DNA from: Pohlia nutans
Lineage: Eukaryota > Streptophyta > Bryopsida > Bryales > Mniaceae
Assembly: GCA_022496805.1 (NCBI GenBank)
Contig: CM040103.1
Span: forward strand, 3,614,001-3,678,000
Length of the DNA stretch: 64,000 bases
Direction: 5' to 3'
In this document: piece after piece, positions 32,829 through 47,022 of the stretch
Position numbering within the stretch: the first letter of the stretch is position 1
Layout of the letters: each line of letters begins with the position of its first letter
Position numbers and translations under genes: made by a program
The notes under the pieces: generated by a model
Database searches by the model: none
What the model was told of the DNA's origin: nothing
Seen by the model: the letters and a program-made list of their open reading frames with translations, nothing else

Positions 32829-32886
32829 TCTATGTAGGGGGGATTACAGCGTACACGCCCTCTTCAATCTACGACTGTTATAGACG

Positions 32887-32907
32887 CGGTGGTGAATTGC
32901 CCACTGG
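32887..32907. repeat. Palindrome-family core, degenerate
   Basis: CGGTGGTGAATTGCCCACTG: right half intact, left half changed. It lies 60 bases beyond the 152-bp foldback element. Confidence 0.75.
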
Positions 32908-35900
32908 GTCCATGGCAGTGGTAGATGTAAAATTCAACATGTACACTGTGGACGTTTCTGAAAATGCATACTGTAGGAAAACTAAAAACAGGAAATGGAT
33001 TCACTGAGTAGGACTTCTAAATGCGCCTCTAAACAACCACCCGTGGAAGCGTTCTGATGGACCATGTATAGACGCACAGTTCAGATCCGCGACACCGACA
33101 GAGGGGATACTGTAAATGGAAAGGCAAAGATTCCGACAGCCACTACTACAGATGAGTGCGACCGAGATGGACGATAAAAAAATCACTCAAATTTAGGCCC
33201 ACTCAATCCTGCCGAGGATAAACTTTTCTTACCTTAATGTTGGCGCTGTAGATGCCGCAGTGCCGATGTCCTGCTCCAAGGTGCTGTCATTCCACACATT
33301 CCAACGACCCAATCCACTTTCAGATCTGTAAGAGTCTATGCACGCCATAGTCCCACGCCGAAACCCTCAACAACGATCTATTTCCTGCAAACAATGAAAA
33401 CTGCGGCGGCGCTGCATCGGCATCATCTTTAGCCACAGACCACGCATGCACGACGACCGACCTCAGGGGAGAACAACGCACCGGCTACCTTCACTCAAAA
33501 TTTCCTCACTCGTCGTGACTACGGCAACCACCCAGCCCGGTATGGAAGAGGAAGAACAGCAATGCAGCTCTTCGCAGGCGCCGCAACCATCGGAGGAGAG
33601 GACACGGGAACGGCGGAATGTGGCGGACTGTAAGCCGTGGTACAGGACCTCGCCAGTAGACTAAACTTTCAGCCATCCGATGGACGAGAGGGATGGATGG
33701 TTGGGCAGTCCGCCACGTGCCGGCGGGCGCCATTGCCGTCAAAAAAGCAGCAGCCACACGCATTCATTGCTGCAAAGGACCCTCGTCTCGAGCCAAGTGA
33801 TCTCAGAACTGGCTAATATTAGCTGGATTTCTACCAAAACCATGTGGCTGCTAAACATACAAAGAAAGAAAATGAAAAAACATTTCAAATGTAGCGAGAA
33901 TGCTCCTCGTGTTATAACGATGTACCAAGGGTATCATTATGGTATCACCATGGTATCACCTTCATATATCAAGGGTATTGCGGGATATTATAGAAGTATC
34001 GTGAGTAGTACATTCAGAAAGTACCAACAGTATCTACCATTTCTGTGGGAGGTAGCACGCGGTGGTAGATGTCATAAACCGGTTCTCAGAACACTGTTTC
34101 AGCTAGTGTTGGGTTTGAGGAATGGCTCGCCTCGTCACTGCCGTCGATCTTGATCAACGGTGGAGATCTCGCTTGTAAGAGCCCGTGCATTGGGGGATGT
34201 GAGAGGAAGCCCAGATTGGGAATGTCAGGGATTGCCTTATCAGAGGTCAATTAAGTGAGTACGTCAAATTAGGTGGGGCAACGCATGCAATGCTACGAGG
34301 TAAAAAGAACGAAACACAAACAAAGGGGGATGTTTTTCTACTTCAGGAATGAATTAAAATTGTACGTGATGCATTATTCACATGGTTGGATTTGTGATTG
34401 TTATCACCAACATTTTTTATAAAGCCTAGAACTTAAAGTTTAGAGCTCTTCTGTACAATGATTATTAATAAGATATTCACAATCTAATGATGAAATTTGT
34501 TGGGGTGGGTTGATATGTATTACTGTAAGTGTAGTATTATTGGAGATATTATGGTTTGGTTATGTAACCCCTAAAGGACCGGACTGTGTTTCCTCCAAAA
34601 ACACTCCAATGCTGTCATTTTTACTGCCCCATGCACAAAATCCAAAATAATGTTATTATTTACCTTGTAACCGTAAGATCTTGTGCTAAACAATTTGCAA
34701 AACATATACAACAAATTTTGTTGATTTTGACCGCACGGATTGCAAGATAATTGCGTTTGATGGATAAAAACACCCCACAAAAACACATGCCCGAAAATTG
34801 CAGATGCGTTTGACCACAGCTACATCAACAAAACCTCAGTACCGAAACTTGTCGCACTTCACTTTCACATTGTCTATGATGTTACTTAGTTTTGTACCAA
34901 TTGTCGTTCCGTTTCGAGAAGTTTCAGATGTTCAATAACACCTTCCACTTGTTGGGGGTTTAAAAGTTCATAAAAGACTATGTTTTCGGAATTCCAATAT
35001 GCTTGACTTTCTTTATTTAAAATACAAATCCGAGCGGTGAAACACAAGTACATGCCAGCCTGTACAAAATGGCGAAACAACAATTTGGAAAAACAATAAA
35101 TCTCCAAGTTTTAGAAGACATGTACCACATTTTCTAAGAATTTTGGGGATTAGGGGGGAAATAAATGATGGAGGAAGGGAATTGCCCATTCCAATGTTCC
35201 TAACCCCACGAACTCTCAAAGTACACTGCCACGTGGCATTCATTCATTGGACGATTTTTATTTTTTATTTTTTATTTTCACAAATGCGTTTATTTTTCAG
35301 TTCTTAAAATAATTATTTTTAATTATGAAATTGAACTTTCAGTTTAAATTAATACTTTTAATTTAAAATAATCCATTTAATTTCAAATAATATTTCTAAT
35401 TTCAAATAATATTCTTATTTTAAAATAATACTCATTCAAATTAGACGTGACATTGCTCATGAACTAAAGGACAAGCCATCTAGGGATTTCTTTTCCTAAC
35501 AGGCCCAAACAATCAAGTGTTTTAGCTTTGTTTTCATTAGATGTTTCATTTCAGTTTATATACATGTTTTGACCATTGAAATTCGAGTATAGATCTCATT
35601 TGAAGATATTACGCACTGTCACGAAATTTGAAGTTTGAATGTTCAAAAGACAACGGCTTTCTAAGAATGCTCCAACCATGCGTCTCATTTCATTTCTTCA
35701 CTTTCATCTTTTAACTATTTCTAAACATAACTTTTATGAACTTCATATATTATTTGTAGCCTCGTTTCTTATTGCGTAACCTCGTAAAATTTTATGTATA
35801 ATCAAATAATGGAATCCATACAACCTTGTACTGCATGTTATTCGAATTTCATTATAGGTTTAAATGTGTTTGTTTTTTTGATTTTGGCTTTTGAACCATT

Positions 35901-38365
35901 AACTTCCCAGGCGACCTAAAATGGGTCGCTCAAGAAATAGAAAAGGTTGTAAAACATGCTTAAGGTGTCCAAATTCAGTGTTTCAAAAGCGTAACCTCTT
36001 TGAAATACAGTTCGTTATAACAATATGTAATTGGATCACTGAAAATTTTGTTCATTACTTTTATAAGAAATAAAGAAATTTGTTCGTTTATGTGCCTTAA
36101 TCAACCTACAGAGTTCTCCAATTTGCAAATGTTTGCGAAATTGCATGATACTGCATACATTTTGCAAAGATATACAAAGACAAATTGTAGATTATGAATT
36201 ATGCTTCATTTTTATGAAAATAGATTTCAAAAATTGATCATACATAATTAGATATATAATTGTAAAGCTATAACCTACCAGAATTCATAAGAAATACAAA
36301 ATTAATAATTATTTATTAATTTTCATTGTATTGGGCCCAAATTATAAGTTCCATAAGATGCTTAAATATTCATTAGAATTCATCTCGTTTAAAGTGCTCA
36401 TTTTCACCAATTCTTGTCTATAATTGTTTAAATTGTTGTTTCTACAAATAAAATATCCTACATCTTGGCATCTCATAAGTATGTTATGAACATTGCACTT
36501 GTAGCTCACTATTAAAAAAAATTCCAAAATATTTCATTTTCGTATGTTCTATGAATATTCAAGGTCTTTCTTTTTCATTTCATTTATAAAAATTGCAACG
36601 TCTGTTACTGGAATTTAATTTTATAAATAAGATCTATACATTTTGCAGCACAACTTTCATGTTCTATGGAACTTCGCAAAAATAATGTAACGCATATTTT
36701 ATAGCAAAATTAGTTTATGGCAAAACCTCTCAGGAATTTCAGTGTTAATTGAATTTGTAGAGAAAACCATGCAAAATTCATTAACAAATGTTAATAATAA
36801 AGATGACACCTCCAACCGTGCAGATGTACATTGACATTTACATCTTTCCTTTGTACAGCAACTCTAGTTATGTTTTGCATGAACCATTTTATAATGACTA
36901 TTTCAAAACACTCTTCAATCCGGACCTTCGGTTTGCTCTGGCCACTCACGAACTAAGACATATCGCATAATTTAATTACTTGCATTACTTCTAATGGGAC
37001 TTACTTAATCATAGGGCATCATAACTTACTTCATCCATATTGATATTGACAATATATAATTGCATTACCCCCTAAATAATTGAACACCTTCTAATTATTT
37101 TTTTTACTTCCCACCCAAATTTGATATGGACAGTGTATGTTGTTTGTATGATAAAATTTGTGACTATTTAAAATATCTTACAATCTTGTTGAATTTTTTG
37201 TCAAACACTCATATTGTTCATCGCTATCTATGAAAAGTTGAAAAACAGACCAGATTTACATTGCAGAAAAGCTCATAATCGAATATTACCACTTTGGGTG
37301 CCCCATGTACACTTTCATGCAACATGTACACTTAATCAAAACGTTTGTACTGCAATCAATAATTTTTAGCCTGACAAATGAGTATACAGTACCTCTATAT
37401 ATATATTTGTTAACATTTTCTGTCATGCTGTGTGATATTTCTAACTAGGCAATGTGAAACGTGAAGCCTTAAACATCAAAGCAAGCCCGACTGACTTTTT
37501 GGTATATTTTGGAGAATCATGTACATAACTTCTACTACATTGAACCACATGTCGGTATGTACTTGACAAATTCTTCGGTTCCAATAAAATCTTCGGTGTA
37601 CGAATCATGCAAGCCTTGTTCTTGAAGTGTTCTTTGTTATCAAAAGTTGACACTTGTATACCCCAGTGTTCGTCACTTTCACCTTCACAAATGTGAACTC
37701 ATTTTAAAACACAATATTCACCATTAATTTGAACATTGAAAAAAATTGCCGTTGCATTTGGATTCTCTAAGTTCTGTGCCACTGTCGTAGACTGTAATGG
37801 TTCTGTTCGGGATCGCTAGAGATTTCAGTCACCCTCTTCCTGTAAGGCTGTAACGGTCTTTTCAGGAATTTCACAGTCACGTTCCTTGCTTTGTGCAACG
37901 TTCGATCTTGACCACTTTGTTGTTTTTAACGTACAGCGAAGGTATATATTATGTTAAATGAGATGTAGATAACGTGAATGATATTGCAATGAAATATTCG
38001 TTTAATATTGTTCAAAATTTGACGTTCATACACCATGATTATATTGACATACATTGTTTAATGATAATGATATTAGTGACGTGAGTTACATTAATGACAT
38101 TAGTGACATCAATAGCATAACTGACAATCATTACTAACATTAGTGTCACTCATGACATTCATGAGAAGAGTAACTATATTTATTTGATTTAAACTTTTCT
38201 ATATTACTTGTATTCTATTAACTATAAAATATTATATATTTTACGCACGTATAATTAAAACATTTACATTTTTTTTAGTACTGTAGTACGGTTGTCAACT
38301 CCTATTGTTTACTGTCAAATGCATTGCGTCACAGTATAATTAGAAATTATTTTTAACACTTAAAT

Positions 38366-39335
38366 CATACATAAGTACGCCAATAGTAGTTTTTTTTCAT
38401 TTAAATAATGCTATTCTCATCGTTAACGTTAAGAATCAAATTAAAGTTGCGCTTGCAGTTAAAAAGTCATATGCTTTAATTTATAGCAAATTACATCCTT
38501 GATTACGAAGATCTGTTCGAAGTCTGCTTTGGCATTTCTCGACATACTACGCGCTTCACCCTTAATGCCTAAAACGAGCAAGGGGGTGAAATTTTATGCC
38601 TCTATGTTTAACATGTAAGCCCACATGTGTATACAATGCACACTGTAACGAGTTTGTGAGTTTAAGGGAATCCACAAGGAAGGTGTTCAAATCGCGCAAT
38701 TACAGAGCTAGTCATGAGTTCTACGGCAATACAAGCGCAGGAGGCGCTTCAACGTGAAGCAGCAGAAGCCTCCCACGCGCAAAAGCATGAAGATGCTGAA
38801 ACAGTTGTAGAGCAGAGGGAAGGCCTTCATCGTGACATTCTCCCATGTCCCATCTGCATGAAGTCTTTCTCTCCTCCTGTGTACTAGGTACCCGTATTGC
38901 ACCGCCATTCTCTATTTCTACTTCATGTTAATACAAACTGAATCAGTTACGTACATTGAAATCTCATTTCATCTTTTAACTCCAAACAGTTTGTGGGTTA
39001 CACTTATTCGAAGGTGTACGAATCTTTGCTACACGGAATAGGAAACCTGTAGTCCAGAAGGTCCGTAAATCCTGTGTACTATGTACTGTTCTTCATGGCG
39101 TCATGTTTTACATAAAGTTGCTTCACTGGTCTCTGAAAGTTCTCTCTGATCATTTTAAAGCTAATACGACTCAATTTGGGCTAATATGAAACTTGAACAT
39201 ATAAATCATACATAAGTACGACAATAATAGTTCGTTTTCATTTAAATAACGCTATTAACATCGTTAACGTTAACAATTAATTGAAAGTGAAGCTTGTAAT
39301 AATAGCATATGCTTTAATTTATAGAGAATCATCTA
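38366..39335 (+). repeat. Direct duplication of about 125 bp flanking 0.7 kb
   Basis: The stretch starting AAATCATACATAAGTACG at about 38366 and that at about 39205 share CATACATAAGTACG, TTTTCATTTAAATAA, then ATCGTTAACGTTAA and CATATGCTTTAATTTATAG in the same order. Identity is high but imperfect. It could be short terminal repeats of an old element or a simple segmental duplication. Confidence 0.65.
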
Positions 39336-40143
39336 GAACTGTTATAAACAACGAGCTCGTCTCTTTTAACATTTGCACGTGCATTTTGCTCGTTCACTTA
39401 TTTAAAATATTTACATCATGTACGAAGTGAAATGCATGTTTAAGGTATAGAAGTGAAGGAAAAATTGTTATGAAAGTGACTCGTCGGTACAAAAAACTAA
39501 TGATTAGTAGCAAAAGGAGTGACAAGCCGGTTTCTAAATACGATATACAAAATGAACAATAAAATCATAGAGGTACGAAATTGGTACCTGAAAAGGTACA
39601 ACAGTGGTAGCATTTCCTCCCGGTACACAGCAAAAACATGAATGTAACGACGTTCGAAACTCTATTAGTTCCTGAGTGCATCACAATTCCGTAAACCTAA
39701 TAAAAAAAAAAACATTAAGGGTGCGAGAAATGATCAAATTTTAGTATAAAAGCTCGTATCGTTTCACCATGAAACTTGATTACCATCACAAAGCTCAACA
39801 AGTTCAGCACAATCACTTTTAGACCGTATGCAAGCACACAGTTCATCGTGAACGCAGACATTCATTGTTTTGAAGTTTACGAGCTTGCGGGGTCAATCTT
39901 ACAGCACATCAAAACTGAAACTGGATTAGAAAGAACACGGAAACCCAGGGAATATCTGAGTGTAGACAAGACTATGGGGAACCACAATAAATGTTAACTG
40001 AACCGCTTTGCAAAGTTTGTGATATTCTTACAATCCAAGCGCGCGACTTCATGCAACGGAGAGAAGTCAGAGCTAGTGAGGAAACAGAAGATGAATCACT
40101 TCCTAAAGAGTGAGTGAAGAAATGATTTTGGCTAGACATCATA

Positions 40144-40189
40144 TTTTTAAACCGGCTTGTCATCCTAAGGGACAAGCCAGTTTAAAAAT
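40144..40189. repeat. Inverted repeat, 18-bp stem
   Basis: TTTTTAAACCGGCTTGTC and GACAAGCCAGTTTAAAAA pair over 18 bases with one mismatch, around a loop of about 10 bases. A related single arm, GACAAGCCGGTTTCTAAATA, occurs at about 39521, followed by sequence like that after 40189, so the hairpin joins two copies of a dispersed repeat end. Confidence 0.8.
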
Positions 40190-41715
40190 CCGATATATAG
40201 CAAACACTGAAATCATAGAGGCAACGGTGCCTAAAGCAGCAGAGACATCCCGAGAGTACAAATTTTCTACCCCTCCATATTGGTACTGCATATGTGTATA
40301 CACTTAATTCAAATTATTTGAATTGGAATCCTCGAGTACTTTTATAATTGAGAATAATAGAATTTGCAAATGTTCTTAGCATATTATGTTTCAAGAGAAC
40401 ACAATTGTGGGAGACATAACTTTAAATTACAATTGAATGTTCAAGCGAGAATGTATACTATATTTTTATAGTCTATTGGACTATGATACTTTCATGTTAT
40501 CTTTTATGGCAAATAGTTTGATATGATACTCTCATATTGATGTTTTTTGAATGTAATGTTTGATGTTTTCTGATTCGTCGTATAGCTCAGTGTATCGTGT
40601 AGCATAATTGTTGAAATACAACCGTGTTTTGGATTGTAGTTTCTGTTAATGACTTCTCTCTTTAAAAACAGAAGTTCACCAACAATTAAATAGATGTAAC
40701 GACTATTGAAAAAATATTGAATTTCATGATGTAATGATTACTATAGGGATTGGTAGATTGTTACATTGAAGTATACTATATACGATATGACTACGCAAAA
40801 TATTTTCAAGTTCTATATCGTCTCGTTCCATACAGGTAATGTCTTCATACAATATACAATTTGACCCCGAATTTTATAATTCGCATCAAGGTTGAATGAT
40901 AACATCATTACTGTTTTGTAAAAATTCTAACTATAGTTGTCCTCAGAATTTTGAGAGTTTTCGCTATTGGATTTGTAAGTACTCGAACAATTGAATTTAA
41001 TATTAGAATTATACAGTATTTATTGTAAACATGAGGAATTATACATAGCATTGGACAAAATTTGATAATCCCATGAGTTGAACATGTTGACATTGTTTAT
41101 AACTGATAGGATTTGGATTTAGGGTACGTTTACCGTCGAAAGCTGTTCATCATATATTCCATTACAAAATTTTTAAATATTATGCAAATGCAAAAAATTG
41201 TTTAGAACCTTTATCGTTTATGCATTGATAGGAATGCATATGGGCCAGCATTTGGAATAGTGAAAGGGATGATTGTGGATCAGTGTGACGATCATGAATC
41301 TTGAACATTACGGCATTGGCAATCATGCATTCATGCAGACTGAGCTGGCAATGTAGGCTTCTAAATTTTGTTTCAGGAGTGGCGTGATCCCCCAATTCAA
41401 GAAAGAAAATCAATTAAAATTTTTTTTCCTATACTTTTTTTAAAGGACAAAGATGTTATACGAAACCACCATTGACAAACATAATCATTAAAAAAAGAAA
41501 ATATAACAAACTATGAAGAGAGACGAATAAAGATACAATAAAGAAATTCTCTGTTTTGTAAAATGAAAAAAAATAAAATAAAAAAATAAGCACGCGTACA
41601 ATAGTGTAATTGAACACAGAGAGAACAAACAACTAAAACAAAACAATGAAGAAATATTTATGTATTTTGTAATCGTAAATTTTCAAAACAATCGCGAACT
41701 GAAACAGGTTCACTT

Positions 41716-41719
<4 letters not shown>

Positions 41720-41753
<34 letters not shown>

Positions 41754-41775
41754 TATAGTTATATAGTTATATAGT
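41720..41775. repeat. TA microsatellite with TTATATAG tail
   Basis: An alternating TA run of about 30 bases is followed by TTATATAG repeated about three times. Confidence 0.95.
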
Positions 41776-44700
41776 TTTAGAAATTTCTATGATAGAATAT
41801 TATGTTCATAGGATCGGTTACCGTGTTGGGAAACCGCGCGTGGAGAGGACCCGGGACGATCTCCGTGAGATCTTCAATACTTGACTATAGTGACACGTGA
41901 ATTTTACACTATGCAATCATTAATTTTCGTTATGTTTTTATGCCGTTCTTTCTACATTAATTATATAGTTGTGCTATTATGTTTTATCAGTTCGTATGCA
42001 TGCTAAACTATACGGTTGTTTAGGATATCTGTCAATCATATTCAGTTTTTTGTCAAATAGTTCACCTCAGGTTGAAGCTAGACATATTTATTCTGAACAC
42101 TAGTAACTCATATTACAGTATGTTCAATTTTTTCCTAGCTCTAAAATTGGTTATATGCGTTTCAAGCTCAGAAAATTAAGAACATATTATTACTCTTTGA
42201 ATAGAAAATTTCTTTTATTGATGAAACATTGAATTTGAAAACTGTAGTACCTGCAGTGATGAATTGTCTCATGCAAATTAACAAAACAATAAAATATTTC
42301 GGAATAATAATTTTGATGAGAAAATACTAAGATTCGGACCTTTATACCGTAATTGACAACAACATGTTTATTACACTGAATACACATGGACGACATGTGC
42401 GGACGAGTGTGCAGCCTTACAAGGTCTCCCTTGTTTTGTAAATGTCAAAGCCTTACAATTTCCATACTCAAAAGATCACGTGGTATGATGGTTGATTTCT
42501 TATAGATAGTCATCAACATTATGACGTGAGACAAATATTTAACATGATTGTAATATTTACAAGTTTTATCATGTAATCAAGATAAAATTTGGAAATAAAT
42601 ATGTTTTATAGAATTTTAATGCAGAAATTTATATTTCCAGTACATGAAAGATATGTTCACAAGTAGATGAAAATTGAAAGTGAAGAAATTCATAGCGACA
42701 TGTGACTGAGACAACCTCGATAACGCCAGTGTATTTAGAACAGTGACATTTCAAATTTATTACGGCACAATTTTAGTTCAATGTGAAGAACATGTGAAAA
42801 TAAAATAAATAAAATAGAGATGCATGACGAGGGATACGAACCTTGGAGATCAACTTCAGTAGATTTGAGCTCTGGAGCAACTTGAAGTTGGGCTCTAGCT
42901 CTCATATACCTTACACCTCATTAAAGCATAATCCCTTGTTGTTGATTTAAGAATGTAAAAGTGTGTCTCGTAGTTGATCAATCCTAATGTGCGTCCCGTA
43001 GTTGATCAATCGAAAAGTACATTCCGTATAATTCAATTGTGGTGTGGAGAAATTGAGGACATATAACTAAAACTCAAAAACTGTGAAAGAACCATCGTGT
43101 TGAATTGTATCTCATTTCAAACGCATGCGAATTAATTGCAAGAAGAATTATGAAATTTCTGTTTGAATCAAATTTACGAAAAAATGCTAGATATAGTCCA
43201 TGAATGCCGGAGATGGTAATGGCAATTACAAATGACCATGCCTGAAGCCTCGGTACTGACATTTTTAAAATACAATTGAAACCAGTTTAAACATTTATAA
43301 AGTGCCTATGGCTATCATAACAGAAAAAGTGTGAAAAATACTATAAACTTTCTTGACCGTTATAGAAGTATGAGTTAGTATATGTAAATAGGTGTGAGAA
43401 TATATTGTATGAAAAACATACTAAAGAAAATTGTCTCACTTGAAAGTGTTAAAATTTGTTGGGGTTTCACTAGATCAATGTAGTCAGGACGTTTTATGGT
43501 TAACCCGGAAGAAACCAAGTGTCATAAGTTTTTAAAATATTTGTTATGAATACAAAGTTAAAAACTATGATTTTAAAGGAAAAGCTTTTATTTATATTAG
43601 ATAATAATATTTTCAAGCAGAACTGGAATTTCATAAGGATAGTACATTATTTAAATTTCTGAAGTTTGTTATCATTTGAAAACAGTAAAATGAAAACATT
43701 CAAATCATCCAATGAGGGAGTGCCACGTGGCATGAATTAGTCAAATGAAATTATACACAGATGTATGGATTTACTCTTAGCAGCATTTAGAACAGTACTT
43801 GCATACTGTTGGATGAATATTAATTTCCAAACGAAGTTCAATTCATGCATTTAAAAATTGATAGTGAAATTGAATATAATTATGAATGAGAATAATGAAT
43901 GCATTCGCTTAGCCAGTACTAGCCACGATGGCCTCATTTTTGTTGGCGGGTTCTACGATTTCTGTAGTGTTGAGTCAACGATTTTTGTTCTCGTTTATTT
44001 TATTGCGTTCTCCTTCGGCTCTTTCTTTATGGCACTTTTGTTGCTTTCAACAATATCGTACGATTAAGGTAGGACGCGCACTGTGGTGTCAAATAATTAT
44101 TAACAATTCAAACTGTGGTGATGGGCTTGTTCAACACAAATTATGAAAAATTTAGATATTCATACCTAACATTCAATTTTTGTAGCAGCGAATTATTTTG
44201 TTTTGTTTTTTGTCTACAATTGTTGTTGATTTCAAAAAAAACGAGCTAAATACATTTGTCAATCTGGCAATGTTTTAAGGAATTATTTATTGCCAACACT
44301 GCCTTCCTAGTACGGTATATGTCAATGCGTAATCGGCTCCTGACATTTTATAAAAATTCAATGTGCATAATACATGCCAACGCGTATGACTGTATAAAAC
44401 GTTGGGACGGCTTTGAAAATACAACAGTTGTAGGGGTCAAACAGTGTTTCACCAATCTTGAATTGTGAATTGTTCCTATCACATTCAACTAGTGTTGTAC
44501 AGAAGCTGCTCCTTGTACGTGATGTTTTCTAATAACAACTTATGTTACAATTCTGGATACCGCGAATAGAATCCTAATGTACGAATGTACCCTAAATTTT
44601 CATGAAGCAGGTGTCGTGTAATCGCAAAACGTACGAGTGGCCTTGGAATTTACAATGTACAAAAAATCATCAAAAACATCTATTGTGAATAATATGTTGG

Positions 44701-45014
44701 AAATGATATACAAATTGAAGTTCTGAAATACGAATTGTAGATTCCATCCATGCTGTTTGATGTAGTATGACTATCATCAATGAGGAAGTATGAATTCTGG
44801 AAGTGAAACTAAATAAATTGCTGTAAATTTGACTACAAACAAATCTGTAATTATTTTGTAGTGCAATTAGTTGGAATGAGTTTGAAACGACATACTCTTG
44901 AACATCATATTTTCACATGCACTAGACGGACATAATATACTCAATGCAATATTTCGTTCTTATGTGACTTCACTTATGTAATGAGAAATATACGGACATT
45001 ATTTATTGGAAAAC

Positions 45015-45205
45015 AATGCCTTGGGTCCGGGTGTTGGGTCCGGGTATCGAGGTCGGCCGTGTAGGGTATCGGGATGGGCCGTGTATGGTAGCCGGCAGTC
45101 ATCGTGGCCGGGTATGAATTGACAGACTTCCATAAATGCAAAAGGCGGCGGGTGTAGGGTCCGGTTCTCGAGTTCGGCCGTGTATGGCCGGGTATCGGGT
45201 CGGCC
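45015..45205. repeat. GC-rich GGGTCCGGGTATCG-type repeats
   Basis: GGGTCCGGGT, GGGTATCG and TCGGCCGTGTATGG recur in varied order over about 190 bases, an abrupt GC-rich island after 12 kb of AT-rich DNA. The region to about 45640 stays GC-richer; a plus-strand frame there has hydrophobic stretches but no ATG at its start, so I do not call a gene. Confidence 0.65.
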
Positions 45206-46130
45206 CTCCCCTGTCGACCCCCCCGCTTGTCCTCATTTTGCGCCGCCATTTCTATTCTTCTGCTGGGCTGTCACTCGCGTGCCGTCAGGCTGCCGCGCTG
45301 CACAATTTCCGCTGTTGTCTTGCTCTTCTCCGTGCCGTTTTCCGCTCTCACCCCCATTGTTTGTATTGCGCTGTGGATGCTGGTCATACTCGTGCTCGCA
45401 ATTGTTGTGTTTCTAGTCCCCATCTGTGACAGTGTTGTTCACTGTCTTGTGCGCGTGCTGTGGTGTACTCGGCTGGAGCGACGACTGTGGTGTTTCCCGT
45501 GTGTAGGCGAGTACGGTGCATTGCGGGAGTTGTTTGTTGCGGGAATTTTTGTGAGTGAGCTACGGCGCTACAGCTCCGCCATCTTCTACGCGATTGATTG
45601 CGGTAAGCCCTCTAGTTCCATTTCTTTAGGCTCCTTTCAGTGAATGACGATGACTTTGAAGAATGAGCTTGGACATGTTCTGTTGTCAGTCGACGATAGG
45701 GTTCCGCTGTTAACGACCGTGAAGGTGGCTGTTTAAGAACTAGAGACAGTAAAGTAAGGACAAGTTGAGAACGGTAGCAATGCTGAATATAATTTAATTT
45801 TTGAGTCTGTTGTCGCGTTAGTCCATGCCGCCAAGTCCGCGTTTGTGCTATCTTAACGAAGGTGACGTTAGGCTGCCCGACAGTGCCCAACACTTCCGTC
45901 CTCTAGCAGTGCGTGACGCCGAACTACTAGACGATGTGAAACTTCTTCTTCGTCGTTTCTGTAGTGCAATTCTTCGTCGTTATTACTATAAGTACGTCGT
46001 CGTCGTTCGTTAAGTGCAACCTAATCTTTGCCGATTTTCACTGCATTTGAACCATAGTGTTTTGCCTGACGCTCGAATTTTGTAGTATCTATAGCTATCG
46101 TAGATTTTAGGCATGGCAATATGCATATTG

Positions 46131-46251
46131 TCGGTAGTAGAGTACTACAGTGGGGCTTTGAAATCTACCACTTTCATAGATCCAGTGGTGACTTGCCCAC
46201 TGGATCTATAACAGTGGTAGATTTCAAAGCCCCACTGTGGTGCACTACTCC
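46131..46251. repeat. Foldback element, about 120 bp, with palindrome centre
   Basis: The left arm CAGTGGGGCTTTGAAATC, then TACCACT, is matched by the right arm AGTGGTAGATTTCAAAGC, then CCCACTG. TAGATCCAGTGG and CCACTGGATCTA continue the stem inward. The centre core (46182-46203) is altered to GTGGTGACTTGCCC. Outer arms extend weakly to GTAGTAGAG/CTACTCC. Confidence 0.9.
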
Positions 46252-46533
46252 CCATTAAGTGTAGAATATCATGTTTGATATCTATGACAGGTGTAGATAG
46301 TGCAGCGTTAGCAGGATCTATACATGTAGATTTTCCGATAGTGTATGTGTCAAACATGTCCTGTCATACCATGAGCTAGTTTTTTATTGGTTTTTTTATT
46401 TCCACAGCGGGTATTTCTTTTGCAGTTAGCGGATGTCATATGGAATTTCCTTTTCCATATACGATCGGATATACGTTAGGAAATAACTCATAATACGGTG
46501 GAAAATATGAATTTCTGGATGAGGCAGAGGGCA

Positions 46534-46555
46534 GCTAGTGGGCAATTGCCCACTG
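46534..46555. repeat. Palindrome-family core
   Basis: CTAGTGGGCAATTGCCCACT followed by GG; one change from the perfect palindrome. Confidence 0.9.
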
Positions 46556-46793
46556 GGGTGGCCACGACCAAGGCTCGATATTAGAAACGTTGGCTCTGCC
46601 CGACACTGCCCGGTGGCCACTCACGAACAGGTATTGTGAATGTTGTAGTCAGGTATGTCGGTCCAGAACGCAGGGCGCGTGTGCCCACTAAGTTACCAAG
46701 TGCACTGTGATTCCTGCAGTACCCAGTGGGCATAGACGCAGAGGATGTAAAATGCTGCAGAGGTAGAAAGTGCAAGGTTGTGAAGAACGCTTC

Positions 46794-46815
46794 CCGGTGG
46801 GCAATTGCCCACTGG
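46794..46815. repeat. Palindrome-family core
   Basis: CCGGTGGGCAATTGCCCACT followed by GG; one change from the perfect palindrome. A half core, CCCAGTGGGCAT, lies at 46725-46736. Confidence 0.9.
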
Positions 46816-47022
46816 ATTAGAATGATGTTGAAGGCTGCAGTTATTGGCATAGAGTAGTGTGGTAGTCTGTAACTCCCATGTCTCGATTGTCCACTGGCAT
46901 TGGCAACACGGCAAGGCACGGACTAATCCAGTGGTCCATTGAGCACCGATCGAACACGATGCGTTGCACGAATTCCACAGGACAGTCTAACAACGGTGTC
47001 GTTGGGCTGCAGGTGATACAGA

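Larger units (their letters stand above)
33000..44990. other. 12-kb AT-rich region without a supported gene
   Basis: Open frames are short, with no recognisable motif. The stretch 33400-33720 is GC-richer and has a 40-codon ATG frame at 33541 (MEEEEQQCSSSQAPQPSEER), possibly a first exon, but I could not find a partner. The rest is AT-rich; it holds the repeats listed separately (38.37/39.2 kb duplication, hairpin at 40.14 kb, TA run at 41.72 kb). I see no RNA gene. Confidence 0.6.

Noticed and set aside
41720..41775. Origin or promoter
   Set aside because: It is a plain TA microsatellite without neighbouring gene or motif.
45015..45205. Interstitial telomere repeat
   Set aside because: The GGGTCCGGGTATCG words do not match the plant TTTAGGG repeat or variants.
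45227..45643. Membrane protein of 138 residues
   Set aside because: The frame opens with TTG; hydrophobic stretches in a pyrimidine-rich strand are expected by composition, and I saw no splice or promoter support.
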